From assembly GCF_019679435.2 (NCBI RefSeq), contig NZ_CP139781.1:2604001-2668000 (forward strand): a DNA stretch of 64,000 nucleotides, given 5' to 3'. The position numbers were made by a program, and so were the translations under genes. Below are positions 25,580 through 35,410 of this stretch, piece after piece. Under the pieces are notes generated by a model that was not told the origin of the DNA, did not search any database, and was given only the letters and a program-made list of their open reading frames with translations. This stretch comes from Actomonas aquatica (GTDB lineage Bacteria; Verrucomicrobiota; Verrucomicrobiia; Opitutales; Opitutaceae). Every line of letters begins with the position of its first letter. Position 1 is the stretch's first letter.

Positions 25580-28066
25580 TCAGCGCGCCTTGATCGACTC
25601 GATCCTAAAAATGAGTCCCGGGCGCCCTTCACCTGGGTCAACTAGCAGTCCAAACCATCCGTCCAGCTCGGAACCCCAGCCCCGCAAGCCCACGTCCTCC
25701 GAACCGATTGGCACCCCCGCCTGCGAGAGCATTTCCATTCGCCCCCCTTCATACCAGATCAGTCGGTAAACGGGCTGGTGGCCCGGCACATTGTCCGGGT
25801 GCGCTCGGATCCGGCTATCCCATGCTTCGATTCGCCGCAGACCGCGGAACCACAATTCCCCGCCCCGCGAAATCAGGATGCCATCGTCAGTCAAGGTGCC
25901 ACCGCGCACCACCAATTCGACGTCGTCCACCCAGTCAGCCGGAAACGTCCGCTCGCGCCAACTGCGCTCTTCACCGTCTTCCTCCATCGGAGCGGCCGCC
26001 CGCAATCGGGGCGGCTCTTCCGAGCGTTCCGCGGCTTGCAGAATCTTCGGTAGGAACCATCCCGCCGCGGCCAAACCAGCCGCCTCATCATCAACTTCAA
26101 TTAAGAACCGCGTCGCACGTCCTCCCATTGCGACCTGCTGCTCAACCTCGACGACTTTTTCCCCCGCCGGTAGCACCAATGTGTGCGTCCAAACATCTCC
26201 TTGTAGCGCTCCGGTCTTCGCATCCAACGCCTGCACCGTAAACCGTGCTTTGGGTTCAACGCTCTCATCCGCATCAGGCAATCGGCGTAGGAACGGCTTC
26301 ACCTTCAATTGATGCGTCGGAGCTTCGAATACAAAACCTCCCACGCCATTCACCAACCCCAGCGCCGACCGACCTTCGTGCGTCTTCAAGGTCTGCACTC
26401 GCGCTTCCACCGTAATCAAGCGTCCGTCAAGATTACCGCCGTAGGTATTGAGCACCTGCACCGCATCCTCACGCGGTGCCAGTCCCTCCCGAACCTCCGA
26501 CTGGTGCAAACGCCATATTGTGTATTGCCCGCTCCGCTCCCGCGTCGAAACCAACCGGATGTAATCATCCAAATCGCCGGGTAATTCCATCCACGAATCC
26601 ATCGTAACGATCGCTTCAAACCGCGACGGATAGGACAACGCTTCCCCCAACACTTGCAGCTCCGGCGGACCGTAGCCCAAAGGGGCAATCAGGATCGGCA
26701 AACCTGACATCACGTCCGTCCGCCAAATTCGCTGCAACCACTCGACGCCCCCGCCAAAAAAATACGGATACACCTTGCCCGGCTCCACGGGCCCCAAGCG
26801 CTCGGCCAAAGACTCCAGATCGCTCGCCATCTCCGGCGGTATCCGCGTGCCCTTGAGATAATCAAACGCGCCCCCCTCAACGGATAATTCCCGATACGTC
26901 TCCCGCGGTGATTGGCTAAACCCAAATAACGTGCGCTGGCCGAGCCAAGCCGAGTGCCAAAACACCATCCCCAACAACAACGTCGGCAGGATCAAACCGA
27001 GGCCCGCTGACCAACCATCACGCTTCAAATCAAATCCGATCCAAAGCCCCACCAACAACACCATGCCTGCAGCCATCGCTACATAGCCGATCTCATGATT
27101 TGTTGCCATCAGTCCACCCGTGCCACCCACCACCAACGCGCCGGCTCCCAGCAACAATAACCGGTCCAACCCACTGCGTCCTCGCCACGCCAGCCCCGTG
27201 ACTACCACCAACCAGCCCACCAAAATCGCCCCCAACGGCCGGAGCCAAGCATCGTAATAATCGTGCATCGGTTCGAAGTAGAACCGCAGGGTGAGCAGGG
27301 CCCACAGATTGCCGCCCCGCTGGCGGACAGTGACCTCGATCAGATTATAGCGCCACATCTCCCAAGACGCCCCGTTTACCATCAACTCCAAGACCACCGG
27401 CACCAATGTGCCAAACAGACCCCAAACTAAGACCGTGCTAAGCGCCCGCCTCCAGCTTTCCCGACCGACCAAGGCCGCCCGCAATGGCCAAGCCCACGCA
27501 ATCACGAGGCCGATCGCATGGTAGTTCAGCTTGTTCAAACCGCTCAATACCAGCGCTACCGCCACAATCAGATTCATCCCCCACCGTTCCCGACTGAGCA
27601 CCGGAGCCACAGCTGCCGGCCAAGCAATCAACGCCAGCAACACGACCCCCAGGGTGTTATACCAAATGATTGCATGCTGGGCGAACGACCCCACCACCAG
27701 CGTTGTCGCCACGGACCAAGCCGCCCACCCGGGAAACCAACGCCGCAACAACGCTCCCAACCCCACGCTTACCACCACCATCAACCCAGCGTTTCCCAAG
27801 GTCATCGCTTGGTAGGTTCCTCCCAGCCAGTGCTCGACCCAAGCATTCAGAAAATACGACAGACTCGGCAACGGTGTCAGGAAATCGACAAAAGGTCGCC
27901 CTCCTTCGGCCATGCGCCCGCTCGCCACCATCATCAAGCCGTAGTCGAAAAAGTCCCGCAGTAGCCCGTGATTGCGCCACCACGGCGCCAATACCACCAC
28001 CAACATAACCAAACCGCCCGCGAGGGTCAGCCCATGGCGTTTGAAGAAGGAGGACAGGGATGACAT
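25580..28066 (-). CDS. Large GT-C-like membrane protein with soluble C-terminal domain (copy A)
   Basis: About 828 residues. The first ~420 residues contain roughly twelve hydrophobic segments; the rest is soluble and probably periplasmic. The first loop, GLLRDFFDYGLMMVASGRMAEGGRPFVDFLTPLPSLSYFLNAWVE, resembles the 'G..P(Y/F).DF...P' loop of GT-C fold glycosyltransferases (ArnT/PMT-like). The C-terminal part is beta-rich and ends in a concanavalin-like EAWDSRIRAHPDN...PVYRLIWYEGGRMEMLSQ pattern. It is a tandem paralogue of the next gene. A glycosyltransferase role is plausible but unproven. I favour the internal ATG at 28066; an ATG at 28111 is also in frame. Confidence 0.78.
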   Translation of the reverse strand: MSSLSSFFKRHGLTLAGGLVMLVVVLAPWWRNHGLLRDFFDYGLMMVASGRMAEGGRPFVDFLTPLPSLSYFLNAWVEHWLGGTYQAMTLGNAGLMVVVSVGLGALLRRWFPGWAAWSVATTLVVGSFAQHAIIWYNTLGVVLLALIAWPAAVAPVLSRERWGMNLIVAVALVLSGLNKLNYHAIGLVIAWAWPLRAALVGRESWRRALSTVLVWGLFGTLVPVVLELMVNGASWEMWRYNLIEVTVRQRGGNLWALLTLRFYFEPMHDYYDAWLRPLGAILVGWLVVVTGLAWRGRSGLDRLLLLGAGALVVGGTGGLMATNHEIGYVAMAAGMVLLVGLWIGFDLKRDGWSAGLGLILPTLLLGMVFWHSAWLGQRTLFGFSQSPRETYRELSVEGGAFDYLKGTRIPPEMASDLESLAERLGPVEPGKVYPYFFGGGVEWLQRIWRTDVMSGLPILIAPLGYGPPELQVLGEALSYPSRFEAIVTMDSWMELPGDLDDYIRLVSTRERSGQYTIWRLHQSEVREGLAPREDAVQVLNTYGGNLDGRLITVEARVQTLKTHEGRSALGLVNGVGGFVFEAPTHQLKVKPFLRRLPDADESVEPKARFTVQALDAKTGALQGDVWTHTLVLPAGEKVVEVEQQVAMGGRATRFLIEVDDEAAGLAAAGWFLPKILQAAERSEEPPRLRAAAPMEEDGEERSWRERTFPADWVDDVELVVRGGTLTDDGILISRGGELWFRGLRRIEAWDSRIRAHPDNVPGHQPVYRLIWYEGGRMEMLSQAGVPIGSEDVGLRGWGSELDGWFGLLVDPGEGRPGLIFRIESIKAR

Positions 28067-28161
28067 CGAAACGAGCAAAGCAACCCGCCCTACCGCTCGC
28101 GGTAAACGCAAAAGCGCAGAGCTACCGCCGCCCCTCTGCCTCAGCTTTCCCCGGACCTTCC

Positions 28162-30654
28162 CTAGGGGGCTTCGAACGACTCCAACTGCAGCCAGACCCC
28201 GGGCTTGATCGCGTCTCGATCAACCAAAACGCCAAACCACCCTTCGTTCTCGGGTGACCAGGCGCGGAAACGCTGCGCGCTGTCCCCCTTTTCCACCACC
28301 AACTGGGTCAAGATCTCGATCCGTCCGGCCTCATACCACACCACCCGAAGCACTGGATCTCCGCCTCCGACCTCAGTCGGCAAGGCCCGAAACGACATCC
28401 ACCACTCTGCGATCTCTTTGGCAGACCGGAACCACAACTCACCGCCGCGCTCAAGCGCCAGGCCGCCATCGAGGGCCTGCCCACCGCGGACCACCACCGT
28501 CACATCCTTGGCCAATTCGGGCGGGAACAACGCCTCCGCCCAACCTGCCTCACCACCGGAAGTCTCCGGTAAAACGGGCGAGCGCAACTGCGGGGACTGC
28601 GGGGAGACGCCCGCACTGTGTTGCACCCGCGGCAAGAACCATCCTGCCGCAACTGCGCCATCGGACGCATCCGCCACCGTCACTTCAAATCGCGCCCCCC
28701 GGCCCGCGACCTGCACCGCCTGCTTCGCGCTCACAAACACCTCCCCCGGCGGCAAAATCAGTTCCCCCTCCCAGGCCTTGCCCACCCCCATCCGCGTCAT
28801 CGGGTCGATCACCTCCACACTGTAAGTCGCGCTTAATTCCAGATTCGGATCCGTGCCCTCCAAACGCCGCAAGGCATACTCCCCTTCCATGACATGAGCC
28901 TCGCCGCGAAAAAGAAAACTGCCGAACCCACGCACGACCCCCAGCAACGGCTTTCCGGCTTCGATCGGCTGCAAAAACTGAACATTGCCGTCCAGCTCCA
29001 CCAGGCGCCCATCCATGTTGGACCCATACCGATTCACCACTTGGATTGCATCATCCCGCGGTGGCAACCACGTCTCCTGCTTGTTTCCCCGCAGATCCCA
29101 CACCGTGAACTTGCCCAAGGTCGAAGCGATACCGCGGTCATCGATAAACTCATCGATGTCCCCCGGCCAATCCGTCCAGTTGTCCATCCCCACCACAAAA
29201 TCAAACCGCGGCGGATAGGAGAACGCCTCTTCCAACAAAAGCCGTTCCTTGGGCCCGTAGCCCAACGGCTCGACCGGAATCGGAATGTGCTTAATTGTAT
29301 CCGTTTCCCAAACACGTCGCAGCCATTCCGTGCCTGATCCGAAAAAGTAACGGTGCTGCGTCGCCGGATCTCCCGGTGGCCCCAGTCGCTCCGCCAATTG
29401 CTCCAAGCTATCGGCCAACGCCGGCGGAATCTTCACCCCGGCCATGTAGGCGTAGGTGCCGTCCCCGTCGCGCAACTCTCGCCACTCCGCTCGAGGGGGC
29501 CGCTCAAAGCCAAACAGCGACCGCTGTCCCACCCACGCCGATTGCCAAAACACCACCCCGAGGAGCATCACCGGCGCGAACAGCCCGACCATCACTCCCC
29601 AACCCCGACGCGGCAGCTCAAACCCCACCCAGATGCCGATGAGCAACACCATCCCCGTGGTCAACGCGACGTAGGCGATCTCGTAGTTGGTCGCCAGCAG
29701 CCCGGCCACCGCTCCCCAGACATACACGGCCGCCGCCACCAAAAGCGCCCGATCCAACCACGATCGCCCTCGCCAACCGAGGCCCACCGCCGCCACCAAC
29801 CACAGCACCAGAATCGCCCCCACCGGCCTCAGGTAAGCGCCGTAATAATCGTGCATAGGCCGCAGGTAAAACTCCGTGCTGAACACCGCCGCCAAATGCC
29901 CGCCACGCGACGAAAAGGCCGCCCCGATCACGTTCTCCCACCACTGCGCCGGCGTCGCCCCCGTCCACGCCAGTTCGATCGACCACGGCACCACTGTGCC
30001 CACGAGCAACCAACCGGCCACGGTAGCACCCACCCGCCCCCAATGTTCCCGCCCCAATAAACCCGCCCGCACCGGCCACGCCAGAGCCGCCACCAGCGTG
30101 ATCGCGTGGTAGTTAAGTTTGTTCATCCCGCTCAATACCAGCCCTGCCACCACCACCACATGCCAGCCCCAGTCGCGTCGCCGCCACACCGGCGCCGCCG
30201 CCGCCCCCCACGCCACCGCCGCCGCCAGCAGCGTGCCCAGACTGTTATACCAAATGATCGTATGCTGCCCGGCCGTCCCCACCACCATCACCCAGCCCAG
30301 CAGCAACGCCCCCGGCGCGGCAAACCACCGCCGCATCGCCGCCACCACGAGCACCAAGGCCAACGTGATCAACACCGCGTTGCCCAGCGTCAACGCCACG
30401 AACGTGCCGCCAAAAAGCTGATCCGCCCAGGTGTTCATCCGGAACGTCAGCGTTTGCAGCGGCGCCACAAAATCCACAAACGGCCGCTCCCCCGCGCCGA
30501 TCCGATAGCTCGCTACCATCATGTAACCGTAGTCGAAGAAATCCCGCAGGAACCCGCGATTATGCCACCACGGCGCCATAGCCAGGACGAGGGCCAGCCC
30601 CGCACCTCCGCACCACCACGCCTCGCGCCGCACAAAATCAAAGACTCGCTTCAT
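28162..30654 (-). CDS. Large GT-C-like membrane protein with soluble C-terminal domain (copy B)
   Basis: An 830-residue paralogue of the neighbouring gene with the same plan: an N-terminal membrane half (MAPWWHNRGFLRDFFDYGYMMVASYRIGAGERPFVDFVAPLQTL, then about twelve helices to residue ~420) and a soluble C-terminal half with YFFGSGTEWLRRVWETD, PLGYGPKE, SYPPRFDFVVGMDNWTDWPGDIDEFI and RVVWYEAGRIEILTQL. These blocks recur in the same order in copy A, so the pair arose by duplication. Two soluble copies of the same odd C-terminal domain suggest a defined task, perhaps glycan recognition. The gap between the copies (28067-28161) shows no promoter I can defend. Confidence 0.78.
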   Translation of the reverse strand: MKRVFDFVRREAWWCGGAGLALVLAMAPWWHNRGFLRDFFDYGYMMVASYRIGAGERPFVDFVAPLQTLTFRMNTWADQLFGGTFVALTLGNAVLITLALVLVVAAMRRWFAAPGALLLGWVMVVGTAGQHTIIWYNSLGTLLAAAVAWGAAAAPVWRRRDWGWHVVVVAGLVLSGMNKLNYHAITLVAALAWPVRAGLLGREHWGRVGATVAGWLLVGTVVPWSIELAWTGATPAQWWENVIGAAFSSRGGHLAAVFSTEFYLRPMHDYYGAYLRPVGAILVLWLVAAVGLGWRGRSWLDRALLVAAAVYVWGAVAGLLATNYEIAYVALTTGMVLLIGIWVGFELPRRGWGVMVGLFAPVMLLGVVFWQSAWVGQRSLFGFERPPRAEWRELRDGDGTYAYMAGVKIPPALADSLEQLAERLGPPGDPATQHRYFFGSGTEWLRRVWETDTIKHIPIPVEPLGYGPKERLLLEEAFSYPPRFDFVVGMDNWTDWPGDIDEFIDDRGIASTLGKFTVWDLRGNKQETWLPPRDDAIQVVNRYGSNMDGRLVELDGNVQFLQPIEAGKPLLGVVRGFGSFLFRGEAHVMEGEYALRRLEGTDPNLELSATYSVEVIDPMTRMGVGKAWEGELILPPGEVFVSAKQAVQVAGRGARFEVTVADASDGAVAAGWFLPRVQHSAGVSPQSPQLRSPVLPETSGGEAGWAEALFPPELAKDVTVVVRGGQALDGGLALERGGELWFRSAKEIAEWWMSFRALPTEVGGGDPVLRVVWYEAGRIEILTQLVVEKGDSAQRFRAWSPENEGWFGVLVDRDAIKPGVWLQLESFEAP

Positions 30655-30755
30655 TCCTAAAGCCCGCCAACTCAGCCCACGCGCCCGCCGGCCGCAAACG
30701 CAATTCCACCCCGTTTACGCCCGCCACCTCGGACTCGCCCATCTCGCCCCTCCGC

Positions 30756-31637
30756 TCACCCCACCCCCAACGGCGCGATGAAGGTGCTCGCCGCCCGACT
30801 CAGCTTTCGCCCCCGTCGCTTCAAAATCCCCATCACCCTCGTGGGCGCCGGATCTGTGATCCGCACCAACACCACCCCCGCCGGCACGCTCTCCCGCACC
30901 GCCATCTCCGGCACGATCGCCGCCCCCAAACCCGCCGCCACCATCGCGAGCTGCGTCGGCAACTGCTCACACACCAGCGCCCCCTCCGCCTCCACTTGGC
31001 CACACACCTGCAGCGTCTGATCCCGCAGGCAGTTGCCTTCACTTAACATCACCAGCGCTTCCTTCGCGACCACGTCGACCTTCACCCGTTGTCGCCCCGC
31101 CAGGGCGTGCCCCTTCGGCACCGCCAACAACAAGCGTTCATGAAACAGGGGCGTCAGTCGCAGCGAATACCGCTTCAGCGTCGCCGCATCCACGTCACTC
31201 ACGATCGCAAACTCCAACTCCTCCGCCACCACTTCGCGCACCAACTCCGAGGTGCGCGCCTCCCGCATCATCAAACGCACCCCCGGATGCTCCGCCCGAA
31301 ACCCGGCCAGCAAGGTCGGCAACAAATAGGGCGCCGCCGTCGGGATGACGCCCAGTCGCAACTCTCCCGTCTCCAGAGCATCACGCTGCCGAAACGCCGC
31401 CAGCACCTGCTCCTGCTCCGCCACGATGCGCACCGCACTCTCCCACAATTTGCGCCCGGCATCGGTCAATTCCACCGCCCGGGGCTTGCGCCGAAAAAGC
31501 ACCGCCCCGAGCTCCTCCTCCAACCGGGCAATCTGGTAACTTAACGCCGGCTGACTCAAATGACACACCTGCGCCGCCCGCGTGAAATTCCCCTCCGTCC
31601 CCACTGCCAAAAACAATCTGAGCTGCCCTATTTCCAT
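30756..31637 (-). CDS. oxyR: Hydrogen peroxide-sensing LysR regulator OxyR
   Basis: A 293-residue LysR regulator. The DNA-binding domain covers residues 1-60. The redox switch is visible: SEGNCLRDQTLQVCGQ places cysteines at 203 and 212, nine residues apart like Cys199/Cys208 of E. coli OxyR, within the same C-L-R-D-Q context. Peroxide would form the disulfide and switch the protein into an activator. It is divergent from the catalase gene, and the 83-nt intergenic region carries OxyR-like dyads. Together these make the assignment strong. Confidence 0.94.
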   Translation of the reverse strand: MEIGQLRLFLAVGTEGNFTRAAQVCHLSQPALSYQIARLEEELGAVLFRRKPRAVELTDAGRKLWESAVRIVAEQEQVLAAFRQRDALETGELRLGVIPTAAPYLLPTLLAGFRAEHPGVRLMMREARTSELVREVVAEELEFAIVSDVDAATLKRYSLRLTPLFHERLLLAVPKGHALAGRQRVKVDVVAKEALVMLSEGNCLRDQTLQVCGQVEAEGALVCEQLPTQLAMVAAGLGAAIVPEMAVRESVPAGVVLVRITDPAPTRVMGILKRRGRKLSRAASTFIAPLGVG

Positions 31638-31669
31638 AAACGTTCTCTATTTTGATAAACGATTCTATC
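31636..31669. promoter_or_regulatory. Putative OxyR operators between oxyR and catalase
   Basis: Two similar LysR-type dyads lie 18-19 bp apart: ATAAACGTTCTCTAT (31636-31650), which overlaps the oxyR start codon, and GATAAACGATTCTATC (31654-31669). Both keep the ATA...TAT ends of the OxyR half-site consensus ATAGnT-n3-AnCTAT. Binding there would repress oxyR and activate the catalase gene. Confidence 0.65.
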
Positions 31670-31720
31670 GATTTCTTCGATTTTTAATTCCTTGGTAGGA
31701 TCAGCGGACAACTTCATTCC

Positions 31721-33205
31721 ATGTCTGCTCCCACCTCTCGCCTCACCACCTCCGCCGGCAATCCCATCGCCGACAACCAGAACGCTCTCTCCGCCGGCCC
31801 CCGCGGCCCGCTGCTGCTGCAGGACTACCAGCTGATCGAGAAACTGGCCCACCAGAACCGCGAGCGCATCCCTGAGCGCGTCGTGCACGCCAAGGGTTGG
31901 GGCGCCTTCGGCACCTTCACGGTCACTCACGACATCACCCGCTACACCCGCGCCAAGCTCTTCAGCCAGATCGGCCAGCAGACCGAGGTCGTCTCCCGCT
32001 TCTCCACCGTCGCCGGCGAACTCGGTGCCGCCGATCAGGAACGCGACGTGCGCGGCTTCGCTCTCAAGTTCTACACCGAGGAAGGCAACTGGGACATGGT
32101 CGGCAACAACACGCCGGTGTTCTTCGTGCGCGATCCCTACAAGTTTCCCGACTTCATCCACACCCAGAAACGCCACCCGCGCACCAACCTGCGCTCGCCC
32201 ACCGCCATGTGGGACTTCTGGTCGCTCTCCCCGGAGAGCCTGCACCAGGTCACCATCCTCATGAGCGACCGCGGCTGCCCGGTTTCTCCCATGCACATGA
32301 ATGGCTACGGTTCGCACACGTATTCATTCTGGAATGACGAGGGCGAACGCTTCTGGGTGAAGTTCCACTTCAAAACCCAGCAGGGCCACCAGCACTACAC
32401 CAACGCCCAGGCCGAAGAGGTCATCGGCCGCACCCGCGAGAACTACCAGGAGGAACTCTTCGGTGCCATCGAGAAGGGCGAGTTCCCCAAGTGGAACGTC
32501 TTCGTGCAGGTCATGCCCGAACTCGATGCGGAGAAGACGCCCTACAACCCCTTCGACCTCACCAAAGTCTGGCCCCACGCCGACTACCCGCTCATCCCCG
32601 TCGGCGTCCTCGAGCTGAATCGCAACGCCGACAACTATTTCACCGATATCGAGATGGCCGCCTACTCGCCGTCCAACATCGTGCCCGGCATCGGTTTCTC
32701 CCCGGACAAGATGCTCCAGGCCCGCGTTTTCTCCTACGCCGACGCCCATCGCTACCGCCTCGGCACGCACTACGAAGCCCTGCCGGTCAACGCGCCCAAG
32801 TCGCCGCGCCACCACTACCACAAGGACGGCGCCATGCGCTTCTTCCGCAACGACACCGGCAACCCCGACGCCTACTACGAGCCCAACTCCGTGAACGGTC
32901 CCGCCGAAGATCCTTCCGTCGCCGAACCGCCGCTCCGCATCTCCGGCGACGCCGATCGCTACAACCACCGCGAGGGCAACGACGACTACACCCAGGCTGG
33001 CAATCTCTTCCGGCTCTTCGATGACGCCCAGAAGCAGCGCCTCTTCGCCAACATTGCCGCCGCCATGGGCGGCGTGCCCGAGGAGATCATCCGCCGCCAA
33101 CTCGTCCACTTTCACCGGGCCGACCCGACCTACGCCGCCGGCGTGGCGGCCGCGCTCAAGCTCGACTTCGACGCCACCGCCATCAGCAACCCCGGATCCG
33201 CCTGA
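31721..33205 (+). CDS. Monofunctional haem catalase
   Basis: A 494-residue catalase that dismutates hydrogen peroxide. The distal active-site His is in [13 protein letters not shown] (residue 56), the distal Asn in [10 protein letters not shown], and the proximal haem-ligand Tyr in [14 protein letters not shown] (about 339). Length places it in the small-subunit clade (about 480-500 residues) and not the large KatE type. It is divergently transcribed from oxyR, with operator-like dyads between them, and is followed 3 nt later by an ankyrin gene, a pairing known from Pseudomonas katA-ankB. Confidence 0.97.
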   Translation: MSAPTSRLTTSAGNPIADNQNALSAGPRGPLLLQDYQLIEKLAHQNRERIPERVVHAKGWGAFGTFTVTHDITRYTRAKLFSQIGQQTEVVSRFSTVAGELGAADQERDVRGFALKFYTEEGNWDMVGNNTPVFFVRDPYKFPDFIHTQKRHPRTNLRSPTAMWDFWSLSPESLHQVTILMSDRGCPVSPMHMNGYGSHTYSFWNDEGERFWVKFHFKTQQGHQHYTNAQAEEVIGRTRENYQEELFGAIEKGEFPKWNVFVQVMPELDAEKTPYNPFDLTKVWPHADYPLIPVGVLELNRNADNYFTDIEMAAYSPSNIVPGIGFSPDKMLQARVFSYADAHRYRLGTHYEALPVNAPKSPRHHYHKDGAMRFFRNDTGNPDAYYEPNSVNGPAEDPSVAEPPLRISGDADRYNHREGNDDYTQAGNLFRLFDDAQKQRLFANIAAAMGGVPEEIIRRQLVHFHRADPTYAAGVAAALKLDFDATAISNPGSA

Positions 33206-33208
33206 GCC

Positions 33209-33670
33209 ATGACCGCACCGGCTGGCGCAGACACCTTCACCGAAGCGGAGCTCACGCGTTACGCCGAGCTCCAGCAGCATGCCGTCGAACTGGCCCGCAA
33301 CGGCGCGACCGAGGAACTCGAGCGCGTCGTTGCCGCCGGCATGCCGGTGAACCTGCGTGATTACAAAGGCAACAGCCTGCTCATGCTCGCCGCCTACAAC
33401 GGTCACGTCACGACCACCCGCATGCTTTTGCAGCACGGCGCCGATGCCGACGCCCGCAATGACCGCGGACAAACTCCGCTCGGCGGCGTCGCCTTCAAAG
33501 GTTACACTCCCATCGCCGAACTGCTGATCGCCCACGGCGCCGACCTCAACGCCAGCCAAGGCGGCGCCGGCACTCCCCTGCTCTACGCCACCCTGTTCGG
33601 CCGCCTCGCCATGCGCCGCGTGCTCAAACAACACGGTGCACGTCTGCGCAGCTCTGAGCCCCCAGCCTGA
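33209..33670 (+). CDS. Ankyrin-repeat protein linked to catalase (AnkB-like)
   Basis: A 153-residue soluble protein with about four ankyrin repeats: ATEELERVVAAGMPVNLRDYKGNSLLMLAAYNGHVTTTRMLLQHGADADARNDRGQTPLGGVAFKGYTPIAELLIAHGADLNASQGGAGTPLLYATLFGR. No signal peptide. In Pseudomonas an ankyrin protein encoded next to katA is needed for full catalase activity; the same arrangement here, 3 nt downstream, points to the same role (inference). It ends before a strong terminator. Confidence 0.9.
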   Translation: MTAPAGADTFTEAELTRYAELQQHAVELARNGATEELERVVAAGMPVNLRDYKGNSLLMLAAYNGHVTTTRMLLQHGADADARNDRGQTPLGGVAFKGYTPIAELLIAHGADLNASQGGAGTPLLYATLFGRLAMRRVLKQHGARLRSSEPPA

Positions 33671-33725
33671 GCCGCCACATCCCTCCGTTTTCCGGTTGTC
33701 ACCCGACAACTTGAACCACCCAACG

Positions 33726-33754
33726 CACCCCGCCCACCCGGCGGGGTGTTTTTC
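33726..33754 (+). terminator. Intrinsic terminator after the catalase-ankyrin operon
   Basis: Stem CACCCCGCC/GGCGGGGTG (33726-33734 with 33740-33748) followed by TTTTT, 56 nt past the ankyrin stop. Confidence 0.88.
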
Positions 33755-33816
33755 GGCCCCCAAACCACCGTCCACGCGAACCGATCTTCCCACCGCGAGT
33801 CCATGTCGAACGTCCC

Positions 33817-34509
33817 ATGCTCGACTTCGGTTCCATCCTCCCACGCCTCCTCCGCATCGTCGGCCTGCTCGCGGTCATTCCTGCCTTCGTCTGCGCCGAG
33901 GTGCAGTGGAGCCAGCCCCGCCAATCCGTGGAGCTCCCTGTCGGCGCGACCGAGCACGTGGCCACCTACGCCTTCACCAACGCCGGTGACCAGCCCGCCA
34001 CCATCATCGACGTGCACGTCGACTGCGACTGCACCACCGCCGCAATTCATCCCCTCACCTACGCCCACGGCGAATCCGGCGAACTTAAACTCACCCTCGA
34101 CACCCGCGGACTCGAAGGGGAAGTCGAACGCGAGCTATTGGTGAAACTCCGCTACGGCGACGGCACCTCCGCGACAGTCAAAAACGTCGCCCTGCAACTC
34201 CACGCCTCCATCACGCCGTGGTTCACCTTTTCCCCTCGCGTCCTCTTCTGGTCGGCCGACGAAACCGCCGCCCCGCGCACGCTCACCGTAACCCTGTCCG
34301 CGACCGAGCATGACGATGCTCAACTGGTCCTGGGTGACATCCCCGCCGATCTGAATGCGGAACTCTCCGCAACCGGCCCGCGCACCTACCAACTCACCGC
34401 CCGCCCCGCCACACCCTCCGACCCCGGCGAATGGCACCTCCCCCTCGAGCTGCACGCCGCCGACGGCTCCCTGCTCACCACCGCGTCGGTCTACGTTCTG
34501 GTCCGATGA
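33817..34509 (+). CDS. DUF1573 domain protein, exported
   Basis: A 230-residue protein. The N-terminus is a signal peptide or anchor (LRIVGLLAVIPAFVCAEVQW). A DUF1573 domain follows: GATEHVATYAFTNAGDQPATIIDVHVDCDCTTAAI is its hallmark, with the CDCTT (usually C-x-C/T) stretch and an Ig-like beta pattern. The second half is a further Ig-like module. DUF1573 proteins are common in Planctomycetes, Verrucomicrobia and Bacteroidetes and have no known reaction. Its stop overlaps the rhodanese start by 4 nt, so the three-gene set here is an operon. Confidence 0.87.
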   Translation: MLDFGSILPRLLRIVGLLAVIPAFVCAEVQWSQPRQSVELPVGATEHVATYAFTNAGDQPATIIDVHVDCDCTTAAIHPLTYAHGESGELKLTLDTRGLEGEVERELLVKLRYGDGTSATVKNVALQLHASITPWFTFSPRVLFWSADETAAPRTLTVTLSATEHDDAQLVLGDIPADLNAELSATGPRTYQLTARPATPSDPGEWHLPLELHAADGSLLTTASVYVLVR

Positions 34510-34958
34510 TCCGCCGTGCCCTGCCCGAAGCTCTTGGCCTGCTGCTGTTGGCCCTGCCGCCGGCAGCCCTGTCCTACTTCGTGCACCCGGACGCCGCGCT
34601 GCATCGCGACGCCAACGAACCTTTGCCTGAGTATCACCTGACACTCGCCCAGGCCGAGGCTCTCGTCGCCGACGCGACCACCCCTCCCCTCTGGATCGAC
34701 GCCCGCCCGCCGTCCGCGTATTCGGCTGGTCACTACGCCGGCGCGATCAACCTGCCACCGGCCGAATGGGACCGTCACTTTCCGCAGCTGCTGCCCCACT
34801 GGGCGCCTGATCGCATCATCATTGTCTACTGCAGCTCCACGTCCTGTGACGCCAGCGATCAGGTCGCCCGTCGCCTGCGCCGCGAGCTTGGCCAGCAGGA
34901 AAAAATCTGGGTGCTCCACTCCGGATGGAGCGCACTGCAAGACACGGTTAAGCCATGA
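34506..34958 (+). CDS. Rhodanese-like sulfurtransferase with N-terminal anchor
   Basis: A 150-residue protein with an N-terminal hydrophobic segment (EALGLLLLALPPAALSYF) and one rhodanese domain: PLWIDARPPSAYSAGHYAGAINLPPAEW, then the active-site loop IIIVYCSSTSCDASDQVARRL with catalytic Cys in YCSST. The DAR and GHIxGAINLP-like signatures are intact. It would handle sulfane sulfur in the periplasm. It overlaps DUF1573 by 4 nt and MauE by 4 nt. The ATG at 34506 gives a typical signal-anchor; the extra upstream frame is a shadow. Confidence 0.9.
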   Translation: MIRRALPEALGLLLLALPPAALSYFVHPDAALHRDANEPLPEYHLTLAQAEALVADATTPPLWIDARPPSAYSAGHYAGAINLPPAEWDRHFPQLLPHWAPDRIIIVYCSSTSCDASDQVARRLRRELGQQEKIWVLHSGWSALQDTVKP

Positions 34959-35410
34959 AAACGCCAAGTTTGGATGCCGCCCTCGACACCAGCCCTGAAG
35001 CACCCTGCGCCGCCGCCGCGCGCATGCTAAGCGGTCTGCTCTTCGCGGGCAGCGGCGTGCTGAAGCTGTCCGATCCGTCCGCGCTCACCACTGCGATCGA
35101 GCGTTACGAATTGGTGAGCCCGGCACTCGCTTCCGTCGGCGGCCACATCTTGCCGTGGGCCGAACTCACCACCGGCGCCGCGTTGCTCTTCAACGTCTGC
35201 CGTCGTGGCGCGTGGCTCAACGCCTGTGGTTTCTCGCTGCTGTTTCTCCTCGCTGTCGCCTCCGCGTGGTATCGCGGACTCGACATCTCCTGCGGTTGCT
35301 TTGGTGCCGATCGCACCATCGACGCCGGCTCCCTCGCCTTCAACGTCGCCCTGCTCGCCCTCACCACCTGGGGCCTCCGCCAGGAACTCCGCCGCGAAAA
35401 GCAGCGATAA
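34955..35410 (+). CDS. MauE/DoxX-like redox-associated membrane protein
   Basis: A 151-residue membrane protein with four hydrophobic segments: LLFAGSGVLKLSDPSALTTAIERYELV, then LPWAELTTGAALLF, then the GLDISCGCFGADRTID loop and a last helix. The SCGCFG cysteines match MauE/DoxX family proteins thought to help electron transfer or disulfide chemistry. It overlaps the rhodanese gene by 4 nt. The trio DUF1573, rhodanese and MauE recurs in related bacteria and may form a membrane thiol-handling unit; substrate unknown. Confidence 0.87.
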   Translation: MKTPSLDAALDTSPEAPCAAAARMLSGLLFAGSGVLKLSDPSALTTAIERYELVSPALASVGGHILPWAELTTGAALLFNVCRRGAWLNACGFSLLFLLAVASAWYRGLDISCGCFGADRTIDAGSLAFNVALLALTTWGLRQELRREKQR

